A stretch of DNA of 64,000 nt from positions 81,099 to 145,098 of the forward strand of contig CAZFLM010000005.1 of assembly GCA_964519955.1 (NCBI GenBank), read 5' to 3'. This stretch comes from CAZFLM01 sp964519955 (GTDB lineage Bacteria > Armatimonadota > Chthonomonadetes > Chthonomonadales > CAJBBX01). The notes under the pieces are model-generated. The model had not been told where the DNA came from. It made no database searches and saw only the letters and a list, made by a program, of their open reading frames with translations. The translations under genes and the position numbers were made by a program. Of the stretch, positions 45,229 to 52,827 are shown in pieces (positions within the stretch are counted from its first letter, which is position 1; each line of letters begins with the position of its first letter).

Positions 45229-46539
45229 TTGAGCAACGAGCTATCCCGTCGTGATTTTGTCAAGAACGCGGCCACCGCGGTCGCCGCGCCGATCATCGTC
45301 CCCGCCTCCGTCCTGGGGCGCCAGGATGCCAAGCCGCCGAGCGAGAAGATCACCATCGGCGTCATCGGCGTCGGCTACCAGGCGCGCGGCCATGTCGAGT
45401 TCCTGGTGCGCCACCCGGACGTCAAGGTGCTGGCGGTCTGCGACGTCGACACCACCCGCCGCGAGGGCGCCAAGAAGATCGTCGACGACTGGTACAGCAG
45501 CGACACGACCTACAAGGGCTGCGACGCCTACAACGATTACCGCGAGTTGATCGCCCGCAAGGACATCGACGCGGTCCTCATCGGCACGCCGGACCACTGG
45601 CACGTGATCCCCGCGGTCGAGGCGATGAAGGCCGGCAAGGACGTCTACTGCGAGAAGCCGCTCACCCTGACGATCGCCGAGGCGCAGGTCATCATCCAGG
45701 TCGCGCGCAAGACCAAGCGCGTGTTCCAGACCGGCAGCCAGCAGCGATCGGACAAGGAGTTCCGCATCGCGTGCGAGGCCGTCCGCAACGGGCGCATCGG
45801 CAAGGTGAAGCAGGTGTTCGTCGACGTGGGCGGCCCGAGCCATCCGTGCGACCTGCCCGAGGAGACGATGGAGCCCGGCCTCGACTGGAATATGTGGCTG
45901 GGCCAGGCGCCCGAGCGGCCCTACAACTCGGTGCTCAGCCCGCGCGGCATCCACAGCCACTTCCCGAACTGGCGCGCCTATCGCGAGTACTCCGGCGGCG
46001 GCATGACGGACTGGGGCGCGCACCACTTCGACATCGCGCAGTGGGGCCTGGGCATGGACGAGAGCGGCCCGGTCGAGATCATCCCGCCCGACGACCCGAA
46101 GGCTGAGTCCGGCGTGCGCTACCTCTACGCGAACGGCGTCGAGATGATCCACTCCGGCCACAAGGACCCGGACGGCGAGACGCGCGGCGGCGTGCACTTC
46201 GTCGGCGAGAACGGCATCGTGTTCGTGAACCGAGGGCAGCTCAAGAGCTGGCCGGAGAACATCGTCACGGAGCCGCTCGGCGCATCCGAGACGCCGCTGT
46301 ACAAGTCGCCGGGCCATCACCAGGACTGGTTCGACTGCATCAAGAGCCGCAAGCGCCCGATCTGCGACGTGGAGATCGGCGCCCGCTCGGTGACCGTGTG
46401 CCACCTCGGCAACCTGGTCTACTGGAACCGGCGGAAGCTGCGCTGGGACCCGAAGAAGTGGCGCTTCCCGGGCGACCGCGAGGCCAACAAGTGGCTCGAC
46501 CGCGAGCGCCGCGGCGAGTGGAAGCTGCCAAAGCGGTAG
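45229..46539 (+). CDS. Gfo/Idh/MocA-family oxidoreductase with Tat-like leader (copy 2)
   Basis: A 436-residue protein with the leader LSRRDFVKNAATAVAAPIIV, then the Rossmann nucleotide fold (TIGVIGVGYQARGHV), the catalytic CEKPLTLTI and a C-terminal domain with GGMTDWGAHHFDIAQWG. TTG at 45229 has an AGGA ribosome site. It is probably an exported sugar-related oxidoreductase with NAD(P). It shares the DHWH stretch (LIGTPDHWHVIPAVEAMK) with copy 1, so the two act on related substrates. It stands alone. Confidence 0.92.
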   Translation: MSNELSRRDFVKNAATAVAAPIIVPASVLGRQDAKPPSEKITIGVIGVGYQARGHVEFLVRHPDVKVLAVCDVDTTRREGAKKIVDDWYSSDTTYKGCDAYNDYRELIARKDIDAVLIGTPDHWHVIPAVEAMKAGKDVYCEKPLTLTIAEAQVIIQVARKTKRVFQTGSQQRSDKEFRIACEAVRNGRIGKVKQVFVDVGGPSHPCDLPEETMEPGLDWNMWLGQAPERPYNSVLSPRGIHSHFPNWRAYREYSGGGMTDWGAHHFDIAQWGLGMDESGPVEIIPPDDPKAESGVRYLYANGVEMIHSGHKDPDGETRGGVHFVGENGIVFVNRGQLKSWPENIVTEPLGASETPLYKSPGHHQDWFDCIKSRKRPICDVEIGARSVTVCHLGNLVYWNRRKLRWDPKKWRFPGDREANKWLDRERRGEWKLPKR

Positions 46540-46548
46540 TGCTGTGAG

Positions 46549-46576
46549 TGGGCGCCCGTCGCGAGATGGGCGCCCA
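46549..46576 (+). terminator. Hairpin terminator after the second Gfo/Idh/MocA gene
   Basis: TGGGCGCCC (46549-46557) pairs with GGGCGCCCA (46568-46576) around a 10-base loop, 10 bases after the stop. It directly precedes the extended -10 promoter of the next gene. Confidence 0.65.
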
Positions 46577-46587
46577 TGTTCTGCTCT

Positions 46588-46595
46588 GATATACT
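46588..46595 (+). promoter_or_regulatory. Extended -10 promoter of a leaderless operon
   Basis: TGATATACT gives a TGn extended -10 (TATACT at 46590-46595) placed so that transcription would begin at about 46602, next to the ATG at 46603. No ribosome site is present, which fits a leaderless mRNA. A clear -35 is not visible. Confidence 0.6.
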
Positions 46596-46602
46596 AGCAG
46601 CC

Positions 46603-46992
46603 ATGGGACTAACTGACACGACAACCGCCAGGGCGGTGTCCGCCGCGGAAGCGGCCCGAGGCATCCTGCAGCACGGCGCCGACGCATGGCCGCTGTGGCT
46701 GTTCCAGTTTGTTGACGACCTGCGGCGGACAAAGGACGCCACGCTCGTCGCCGACGCGCCCGACAGCGGACTTGCGCCGCGCCTGCGCGCCCTCATCGCC
46801 TCGACGACGGAGGCGGTATGCGCCGAGTGTGGCATCGACCGCCCGGAGTGGTGCGCCGCCACGCCGGCCCTGGACCGCCCTTGGTTCGTCTCAGGCGTCG
46901 AGAACCTGAAGGCGACGGCGCTGGTCGAGTCGCCCGCCAGATTCAGGCGCCGGAACATCTTCGTGCTGGGCAACTTCCTGGACAGGGCATAG
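46603..46992 (+). CDS. Unidentified small protein upstream of a nucleotidyltransferase
   Basis: A 129-residue protein (MGLTDTTTARAVSAAEAARG, WPLWLFQFVDDLRRTKDATL, ending LVESPARFRRRNIFVLGNFL). It is hydrophilic and mostly helical and I do not recognise its family. It starts leaderless at ATG 46603 and ends 3 bases before the nucleotidyltransferase gene, as the antitoxin of a two-gene module would. The C-terminal basic stretch could bind nucleic acid. A longer reading from 46576 is blocked by the promoter. Confidence 0.7.
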   Translation: MGLTDTTTARAVSAAEAARGILQHGADAWPLWLFQFVDDLRRTKDATLVADAPDSGLAPRLRALIASTTEAVCAECGIDRPEWCAATPALDRPWFVSGVENLKATALVESPARFRRRNIFVLGNFLDRA

Positions 46993-46995
46993 CCG

Positions 46996-47538
46996 ATGCT
47001 GAGATCCGAGGAGATCCGGTGCCTGCTCCACCAGCTTGCTAAGGAGCTGGCCGCCCGCGGGGTCGTCGGAGAGGTCCTCCTCTGCGGGGGCGCGGTCATG
47101 TGCCTCGTCTACAATGCGAGAGACGCGACCAAGGACGTCGACGCAGTCTTCGAGCCCACTGCCGCCATCCGCGAGGCCGCCGCGATCGTGGCGGCGAGGG
47201 CAGGCCTGCCGCCGGACTGGCTGAACGACGCGGTCAAGGGGTTCCTCACCGGCACTCCGCCGCGCGACCCGGTGCTGGAGTTGCCCAATCTGCGCGTCTA
47301 CGCTCCCGCGCCAGACTACATGCTCGCCATGAAGTGCGTCTCGGCGCGGTACGACAGCCTGGACCGCGCTGACATCCAGTTTCTGATCCGCCACATGGAC
47401 CTGCACAGCGTTGGTGAGGTGGCCGACATCATCTGCCGGTACTATCCCCGCAGCGCCGTTCCCGCCAGGACGCTGTTCCTCGTTGAGGAGTTGATGGCGG
47501 CGGACGGTGGTGCGGATGCTCTGGGTGGGGCCCCGTAG
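46996..47538 (+). CDS. DUF6036-type nucleotidyltransferase
   Basis: A 180-residue protein with a nucleotidyltransferase signature: VLLCGGAVMCLVYNARDATK, then DVDAVFEP (Asp47-X-Asp49 in KDVDA), and helical C-terminal repeats (YDSLDRADIQFLIRHM). The Gly-Gly loop and D-X-D pair fit AbiEii-like or DUF6036 enzymes that act as toxins by transferring nucleotides to tRNA or partner proteins. It is directly downstream of the 129-residue protein, with 3 bases between them. Confidence 0.82.
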   Translation: MLRSEEIRCLLHQLAKELAARGVVGEVLLCGGAVMCLVYNARDATKDVDAVFEPTAAIREAAAIVAARAGLPPDWLNDAVKGFLTGTPPRDPVLELPNLRVYAPAPDYMLAMKCVSARYDSLDRADIQFLIRHMDLHSVGEVADIICRYYPRSAVPARTLFLVEELMAADGGADALGGAP

Positions 47539-47592
47539 CCTGCACTGCTCGCGGCACCCGACCCGCGATGGACGACCACCTACGAGGATGAC

Positions 47593-48252
47593 ATGGCGCC
47601 GCGATTCCTGGCTGTGATCGCATTCGGCATGGCTGTAGGCACCGCGATCGGGCTGTACCGGGTGGTCGCCATCTGGAATGCCAGGTTGGCCTTCTTGCTC
47701 GGGTTCCTGATGTGCCTGCCTTGCTGGCTGCTCTGGTCGGCCCTGCTGGAGCAGAAGCAGTACGAGGTGGAGCGTCTGGAGAAGAAGCGGCGCCTGTCCC
47801 GATGGGCCGAGACACGCCGCAACCCTCCCGGGCCGGACTGGGTGCCGGTAGAGCAGTACGACCCGGACGCCCCGCTGAGTCCTGAGGACCTGGAGGAGAT
47901 CGAGGACATCTGCGAGGCGGCGACACCCGGACCATGGTATCCCAGGGCAACAGATGACGAGCTTTGCGCGAGCGCGCGCTACGTCGGTCTCAAGCCTGCG
48001 ATGCGAGATGCACTGGGATTCCTGCACGATGGGCTGCAAGGGCCGTCTGAGGGCCACGACCAGGAGCTAGATGTGGTCGCAATCACGCTCCTGCAAAACC
48101 CGTGCCTCACGGGTGTGTCCGACTGCCGCGAGGATGAGAACACGCTTTTGATCGCCCGCGCGCGTACGGACGTTCCGCGACTGGTGCGAGAGGTCCGTCG
48201 GCTCAGAGAGCAGCGCGGCGAGCGCCGGTCCGAATGCCCGGGCGACGACTAG
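47593..48252 (+). CDS. Membrane protein with phage-type C-terminal segment
   Basis: A 219-residue protein. Two transmembrane segments lie at the start (about residues 5-25 and 31-52: VIAFGMAVGTAIGLY, LAFLLGFLMCLPCW). The C-terminus has EICEAATPGPW-like and ARTDVPRLVREVRRLRE motifs resembling phage and actinobacterial hypothetical proteins. Function unknown. It follows the nucleotidyltransferase gene by 54 bases and is possibly part of the same unit. Confidence 0.6.
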   Translation: MAPRFLAVIAFGMAVGTAIGLYRVVAIWNARLAFLLGFLMCLPCWLLWSALLEQKQYEVERLEKKRRLSRWAETRRNPPGPDWVPVEQYDPDAPLSPEDLEEIEDICEAATPGPWYPRATDDELCASARYVGLKPAMRDALGFLHDGLQGPSEGHDQELDVVAITLLQNPCLTGVSDCREDENTLLIARARTDVPRLVREVRRLREQRGERRSECPGDD

Positions 48253-48310
48253 CTCCGACTGCGCCGCACGGCACGCGGCACGGCGAGCCGCCAGAGATGC
48301 GGAGAGGCCA

Positions 48311-48360
48311 GCAACCAATCAGGCCCGCGCGGCAGAAGCTGCGCGGGCCTGATTGGTTGC
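48311..48360. terminator. Perfect 20-bp-arm hairpin terminator
   Basis: GCAACCAATCAGGCCCGCGC (48311-48330) pairs perfectly with 48341-48360 around the loop GGCAGAAGCT. It lies between the converging membrane-protein gene and small lipoprotein gene and terminates both. Confidence 0.93.
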
Positions 48361-48370
48361 GTTGCCTGGC

Positions 48371-48655
48371 CTACCTCGCGCCGTTCGGGCCCCCAGGCGG
48401 GAGACGCCGGCCGCCGGGCCCGCCGCCCATCACGCCGCCTGCGCCTGCACCCGGCGGCAGCGGCTTTCGCGCCGTCCCGGCGTCCTGCCCGCCACCCGGC
48501 GTCTGCCCGGGCCAGCGCTTCGGCAGCACCTCGGGGCCGCCCCCGTTGCTCGACCGGCTGCACCCCGTGCCGCCCAGAACCAGCAAACCGACCGCCGCGA
48601 GCGCAAAGATCCCGGCGCGCGCACGGCGACGAACTACGTCGAAGCGGAAGATCAT
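48371..48655 (-). CDS. Small proline-rich lipoprotein (module 3)
   Basis: A 94-residue protein. A basic start leads into a hydrophobic signal (AGIFALAAVGLLVLGGTGC), whose Cys is the likely lipid anchor. A Pro/Gly-rich tail follows (LPPGAGAGGVMGGGPGGRR). ATG at 48655 has GAGGTG upstream. It follows pseudopilin 3 with a hairpin between them, as in module 2. Function unknown. Confidence 0.78.
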   Translation of the reverse strand: MIFRFDVVRRRARAGIFALAAVGLLVLGGTGCSRSSNGGGPEVLPKRWPGQTPGGGQDAGTARKPLPPGAGAGGVMGGGPGGRRLPPGGPNGAR

Positions 48656-48675
48656 ATCGTGGCACCTCAGGGGAT

Positions 48676-48706
48676 GGCCGGGGGGGGCGAATGCTCGCCC
48701 CCCGGC
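48676..48706 (-). terminator. Hairpin between pseudopilin 3 and its lipoprotein
   Basis: GGCGA-ATGC-TCGCC forms the tip of a longer GC hairpin (GCCGGGGG and CCCCCCGGC flank it). It lies 10 bases after the pilin stop and 20 bases before the lipoprotein start. Similar hairpins in module 2 share the GGCGAAT...CGCC core. Confidence 0.6.
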
Positions 48707-48715
48707 GTCGTTGCG

Positions 48716-49540
48716 TTACTCCAGCGGCGCGCGGCCCGCGCAGTCCGGATAGCCGGACACGTCCTTCGTGGACAGCCACTGGTAGATGCAGCCGTTCACG
48801 CTGGCATCCCACCTGGCCTGGATCAGCGCCTGCAGCTTCATGAACTTGGCGTGCCCGTCGAAGAACACGTTGTTCAGGCCCTTGTTGTGCCGTGCGAAGA
48901 GCGCTCCCTGCGAGTACTGGCCGATCGCGTAGGCATAGAGCGGATCGGTCGGGTTGTCCAACGCGATGCCGGCCCACTGCGTCACGATCTGCTCGGGGTC
49001 CCAGGCCGTTCGGGGCGACTGGCCGCCGTCGGCGCAGAACATCAGGCCGGCGGGCGCGTCGATCGCCGCGAGGGAGATCGGCGAGTCCTGGAAGATCGCG
49101 CCGTACCGGCTGTCGTAGTTGTAGTAGTTGTTGAGCGTGTAGGCCGCGAGGATCGACCCCGTCAGGTCGCCCGAAGTCCACGGGCTGGACGGGGAGTAGT
49201 CGTAGCCCGCATAGAGGCCGGTGCCCGCGCTAGCGCTCGGGCAGACCCAGATGCCGTAGTTCTTGATGTACGGCTCGAGGAGCGTCATCCAGGTGTTGAG
49301 GTAGTAGTAGTTGCCCACCTGGAACACGTTCCGATCGTTGTTCAGGCAGACGTGCTCATCGTAGTCCTGCGTGTACATCTGCAGGGCCAGGCCGATCTGC
49401 TTCGTGTTCGACAGGCACGACGCGGTGCGGGCCTTCTCCCGCGCCTGTGCGAACACTGGGAACAGGATGGCGGCCAAAATGGCGATAATGGCTATTACGA
49501 CTAGAAGTTCGATCAGGGTGAAACCGTGCTGGCGCTTCAT
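48716..49540 (-). CDS. Type IV pseudopilin-like protein (module 3)
   Basis: A 274-residue protein with the prepilin leader KRQHGFTLIELLVVIAIIAI, AREKARTASCLSNTKQIG, QMYTQDYDE and the C-terminal NVFFDGHAKFM signature. The ATG at 49540 has AAGGAG upstream. Its promoter (TTGACA-17-TATGCT) contains TGGTAT repeats, which also lie in front of the adjacent GntR gene, so this regulator very probably controls it. Confidence 0.94.
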   Translation of the reverse strand: MKRQHGFTLIELLVVIAIIAILAAILFPVFAQAREKARTASCLSNTKQIGLALQMYTQDYDEHVCLNNDRNVFQVGNYYYLNTWMTLLEPYIKNYGIWVCPSASAGTGLYAGYDYSPSSPWTSGDLTGSILAAYTLNNYYNYDSRYGAIFQDSPISLAAIDAPAGLMFCADGGQSPRTAWDPEQIVTQWAGIALDNPTDPLYAYAIGQYSQGALFARHNKGLNNVFFDGHAKFMKLQALIQARWDASVNGCIYQWLSTKDVSGYPDCAGRAPLE

Positions 49541-49641
49541 AGTGTGCTCCTTTCCGGGCAACCATGCGAGCGGGGACTCGCAGCGTCGTTCCAGACGATC
49601 TAGCCTGCTCGCGGCGCGCCGCGAGTGAACCATACGAGACC

Positions 49642-49670
49642 AGCATACCACTGCATACCATCACTGTCAA
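49642..49670 (-). promoter_or_regulatory. Sigma-70-like promoter of pseudopilin 3 with phased operator repeats
   Basis: On the minus strand TTGACA (49665-49670) and TATGCT (49642-49647) are separated by 17 bases. Two ATACCA half-sites (plus-strand reading) start at 49645 and 49655, exactly ten bases apart, inside the promoter. A repressor bound there would block RNA polymerase. Confidence 0.8.
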
Positions 49671-49722
49671 GGGCGGGCGCAGAGATGGCCCGGCAGCAGT
49701 TGCGGAGCGCGGTGGGAGCAGG

Positions 49723-50871
49723 CTACGAGGGGAGGAGCCGCTTAACGGACTGGTGCGAAGAGATGGTCACGTCGAGGATGACGTGGCGATGCGGCGACGC
49801 GGGCCCGGCCTCGATGCGCTCGAGGAGCAAGTCGACCGCGTGGGCGCCGATGCTGCGGAAGGGCTGATGAACGGTCGCTAGGTACGGCGCGGTCGGCATC
49901 CAGCGCTCCGCACCATCGAATCCCATGACCGACATGTCGTCCGGGATGCGCAGCCCGCGGGCACGCACCGAGTGCATCACGCGGAAGGCCGTGACGTCGT
50001 TCACCGTGCAGATGGCCGTCGGGGGATCCGGAAGCGCCAGGAGGCGGCCCAGCAGTTCCTCGCAGCCACCATAGGGGTCGCCGCCGGACGGACCGGGATC
50101 GCGCTCGATGAGTTCGGGACGGAGCGGAATGCCCGCGTTGCGGAGCCCGCGCTCATACCCATTGAGGCGCTCCGCAACCGTCGAGACGTCGTCGAAGTTG
50201 GAGACATGGGCGATGTGCCGGTGCCCGAGGCGTACCAGGTGGCGGACGACCTGCTCGAGCCCGCGCCGGTTGTCCACGCCCACATAGTCCGCCGAGAAGC
50301 CCGCCGGCGGCAGGTGGTCGATGAAGACCATCGGGACACCGTCTGCCTGCAGTTGCTCGAAGAGGGGCAGGTTGTGCGTGCCGGCGAGCGACTCGATGAT
50401 GATGCCGGCGGCGTCGCGATCGCGGTGCACCTGCTGAAGGAAGCGCGCCTCGGAAGCCTGCGCCTCGCGCCACTCCGTGCCGATCGGGCTGCCCAGCACC
50501 AGGCGCCAGTCTCCGTTGAGCGCCTCCTGGATGCCCCGCAAAGTCATCGCCGAGGCCGGCCAACTCGGGTCCGGACACATGAAGACCGCGACCGTGCGGC
50601 TCGACGGGCCCTGACGCGCCTCGGGCACCCAGCCGTTGCGGTGCACGGTGGGCCGGCGATTTGGCAGCCTGACGACCAGCCCCAGGCGCTCCAGCTCAGC
50701 CGAGGCGGCGCGAATGAGCATGCGACTCGTGCCGAACTCGTCGGCCAGAGCGCGCTCGGTCGGCAGCCACTCCTGATCCTCGTACATTCCGGCCTGAATC
50801 CGCTCGCGCAGAGTCGACACGATCCGCGCGACGGCCGGAGAGACTGGGTGGTGTTCGCGGTCACCCCTCAT
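49723..50871 (-). CDS. GntR-family regulator with LacI-type ligand-binding domain (module 3)
   Basis: A 382-residue regulator. The winged helix (residues 10-75) holds PTERALADEFGTSRMLIRAA. From about 90 a LacI-type domain (TVAVFMCPDPSW, AGIIIESLAGTHN, FIDHLPPAGFSADYVGVDNR, HRHIAHVSNFDDVSTV) gives a sugar-like ligand site. The ATG at 50871 has GAGGTGA upstream; the ATG at 50880 is longer by three residues. It is followed by pseudopilin 3 in the same direction and shares operator repeats with it. Confidence 0.93.
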   Translation of the reverse strand: MRGDREHHPVSPAVARIVSTLRERIQAGMYEDQEWLPTERALADEFGTSRMLIRAASAELERLGLVVRLPNRRPTVHRNGWVPEARQGPSSRTVAVFMCPDPSWPASAMTLRGIQEALNGDWRLVLGSPIGTEWREAQASEARFLQQVHRDRDAAGIIIESLAGTHNLPLFEQLQADGVPMVFIDHLPPAGFSADYVGVDNRRGLEQVVRHLVRLGHRHIAHVSNFDDVSTVAERLNGYERGLRNAGIPLRPELIERDPGPSGGDPYGGCEELLGRLLALPDPPTAICTVNDVTAFRVMHSVRARGLRIPDDMSVMGFDGAERWMPTAPYLATVHQPFRSIGAHAVDLLLERIEAGPASPHRHVILDVTISSHQSVKRLLPS

Positions 50872-50895
50872 CGGTCTCACCTCGACGACGCCTGC

Positions 50896-50921
50896 ATACC
50901 ATCAGATACCACAGTATACCA
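50896..50921 (-). promoter_or_regulatory. Three phased ATACCA half-sites overlapping an extended -10
   Basis: ATACCA starts at 50896, 50906 and 50916, exactly ten bases apart. The minus-strand TGGTATACT at 50913-50921 is an extended -10 (TATACT) for the GntR gene, so the repeats cover its own promoter. The same half-sites lie in the pseudopilin 3 promoter. Confidence 0.8.
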
Positions 50922-51009
50922 CAGTTCTACCGAAACGGCCAGACCACGGCGCACGAAGCGCTGACGCCTCCGGCCTCCGCTCGGGAAGCGCCAGCGCGTG
51001 CCCCTGCCT

Positions 51010-51777
51010 CTAGCGGCCCAGCTTTCTCAGCCCCTCCAGGCTCCGACGGCAGATGTCGAAGCCCAGCCCGTGCTCGTCGCACTCCTCGACGACATACCAC
51101 TCCGTCGGGTGCACTTCCTCGCACAGGCGGAAGATCTCGGGCCAGTCCGCCTGCCCTTCCCCGATCGTCGCTCCCGGCGCGCCGCCGTACTCCTTCACGT
51201 GCACCGTGCGCGCCCGCCGCGGGAACTTGCGCAGCGTGCCGATCGGGTCGCCGCCGCCGCTCGCGCAGTTGCCGATGTCCATCTGCATGATGACATCCGG
51301 CCGCATGCTGCCAAACAGCCGGTCCCACGCGATCTGCCCGTCGACGACCTCGAAGTCGAACCCGTGCGCGTGGTAGCCGGTGTACATGCCCTCCGGCTTC
51401 ACCCCGTCCGCCGCCGCCTCGAGGATGTCCTTCAGCTCGGCGATGCCCTGCACGGTCTTCATCCGCTGAAAGTCCATGGCGATGATGAGGAACCGGTTAC
51501 CGAGCACCTGGTTCAGCTCGACCGTGCGCTTGAGGTTGTCGCCCTGCAGCGCCTCGGTCAGCAAGTGGATGCCGCAGCACTTGAGGCCGTTGTCATCCAG
51601 CATCTTGCGCACGTCGGCGACGGGGTGCCCCATCCACTCCAACTTGTGTCCGTCGTAGCCCCAAGGCTCGACGCCCTCGTACCCCACGCCCGCAACTGCC
51701 TTGAGCGTCGCGGCCAGGTCCTTCTCGCACTCGCCTCGAACCGCGTAGAGCTGCAGCCCGATCGGTATCGCGCCCAT
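51010..51777 (-). CDS. Cytoplasmic sugar-phosphate isomerase/epimerase
   Basis: A 255-residue TIM-barrel protein without a signal peptide. The xylose-isomerase-like family features are IGLQLYAVRGE at the first strand, YTGYHAHGFDFE (His), QMDIGNCASGGGDP and VHVKEYGGAP, with WYVVEECDEH near the end (last metal Glu). It probably isomerises or epimerises a sugar or sugar derivative with a metal. ATG at 51777 follows GGGAGGG. It is divergent from the DUF1080 gene, and the two probably share a promoter region. Confidence 0.85.
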   Translation of the reverse strand: MGAIPIGLQLYAVRGECEKDLAATLKAVAGVGYEGVEPWGYDGHKLEWMGHPVADVRKMLDDNGLKCCGIHLLTEALQGDNLKRTVELNQVLGNRFLIIAMDFQRMKTVQGIAELKDILEAAADGVKPEGMYTGYHAHGFDFEVVDGQIAWDRLFGSMRPDVIMQMDIGNCASGGGDPIGTLRKFPRRARTVHVKEYGGAPGATIGEGQADWPEIFRLCEEVHPTEWYVVEECDEHGLGFDICRRSLEGLRKLGR

Positions 51778-51917
51778 CTTCTCGATCCCTCCCTCGTCCG
51801 GTTGTGCCGAGGTAGGTTTGCCGCGGCAGGCTCGGGTTCCTTCGGGAAGGCGAAGCAGGTGCCACGAACAGCCGCGGCGAATGCAGGTCCATCCCGGCAC
51901 GAGGGAGGAGTAGGACG

Positions 51918-52775
51918 ATGCGGTCGATCACCTGGCAGGCGGCCACCGTGGCAGTGCTGCTGCTCGCGGCAGGGAGCGCGACGGCTGGGGGAGGCGTTCC
52001 ATTGAGGCAGGCGCACGACAAGGCAGGCTACACGGACACGCCCGTTCTGCCCGGCACGAAGTGGCACGTCCACGACCCGGCCCGTCCCGATCCGCTCTTC
52101 GTCGAACCTGCTGAGGGCTGCCCGCCGCTCGCGCCCGCCAGGCCGCCCTCCGACGCCATCGTGCTGTTCGGCGGCAAGGACACCTCGAAGTGGCAGACGC
52201 TGGACGGCAAGGCGCCTGGCTGGACCGTGCGCGACGGCTCCCTCATTGTGCCGCCGCACGACACACCGAACGGAGGCGACATCCGCACGACCGAGGCGTT
52301 CGGCGACTGCCAGCTCCACGTCGAGTGGATGCTGCCGGAGCGCGAGCCGGGCGACGAGCACTCGATGAACCGGGGCAACAGCGGCGTGTACCTCCAGGGC
52401 CTCTACGAGGTGCAGATCTTCGACTGCTACCGCTACGCCTGGATGTACGCCGACGGCCAGACTGCGGCGATCTACGGCCAGTACCCGCCGCGCGCGAACG
52501 TCTGCCGGAAGCCGGGCGAATGGCAGAGCTTCGACATCCTCTTCGAAGCGCCGCGCGTCAGGGACGGCAAGGTCGCCGCGCCCGCCTACCTCACGGTGTT
52601 CCACAACGGCGTGTGCGTCCACCACCACCAGCCGCTGCTCGGCCCCACGGGGCATCGCATTGCACCCGCCTACCCGCCGAACACGCCGGAGACCGGCCCG
52701 ATCCTCCTCCAGGCGCATGGCAGCGCGGTGCGGTTCCGCAACGTGTGGATCAGACCGCTTAGGGTAGCGGAGTAG
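51918..52775 (+). CDS. Secreted DUF1080 (3-keto-disaccharide hydrolase-like) protein
   Basis: A 285-residue protein with a signal peptide (about 1-23: VAVLLLAAGSATAGGG). The DUF1080 beta-sandwich features are ALFGGKDTSKWQ-like (VLFGGKDTSKWQ), DGSLIVPPHDTPNGGDI, QLHVEWMLP, GNSGVYLQG and YEVQIFD. Family members cut 3-keto-glycosides in the periplasm, which fits the Gfo/Idh/MocA and isomerase proteins of this window. ATG at 51918 is preceded by GGAGGAG. Confidence 0.88.
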   Translation: MRSITWQAATVAVLLLAAGSATAGGGVPLRQAHDKAGYTDTPVLPGTKWHVHDPARPDPLFVEPAEGCPPLAPARPPSDAIVLFGGKDTSKWQTLDGKAPGWTVRDGSLIVPPHDTPNGGDIRTTEAFGDCQLHVEWMLPEREPGDEHSMNRGNSGVYLQGLYEVQIFDCYRYAWMYADGQTAAIYGQYPPRANVCRKPGEWQSFDILFEAPRVRDGKVAAPAYLTVFHNGVCVHHHQPLLGPTGHRIAPAYPPNTPETGPILLQAHGSAVRFRNVWIRPLRVAE

Positions 52776-52827
52776 GCGTTCATAGCCAGGCACTCGCCGG
52801 GAGGCCGGCAGCAGCGGGAGGGAAGCG

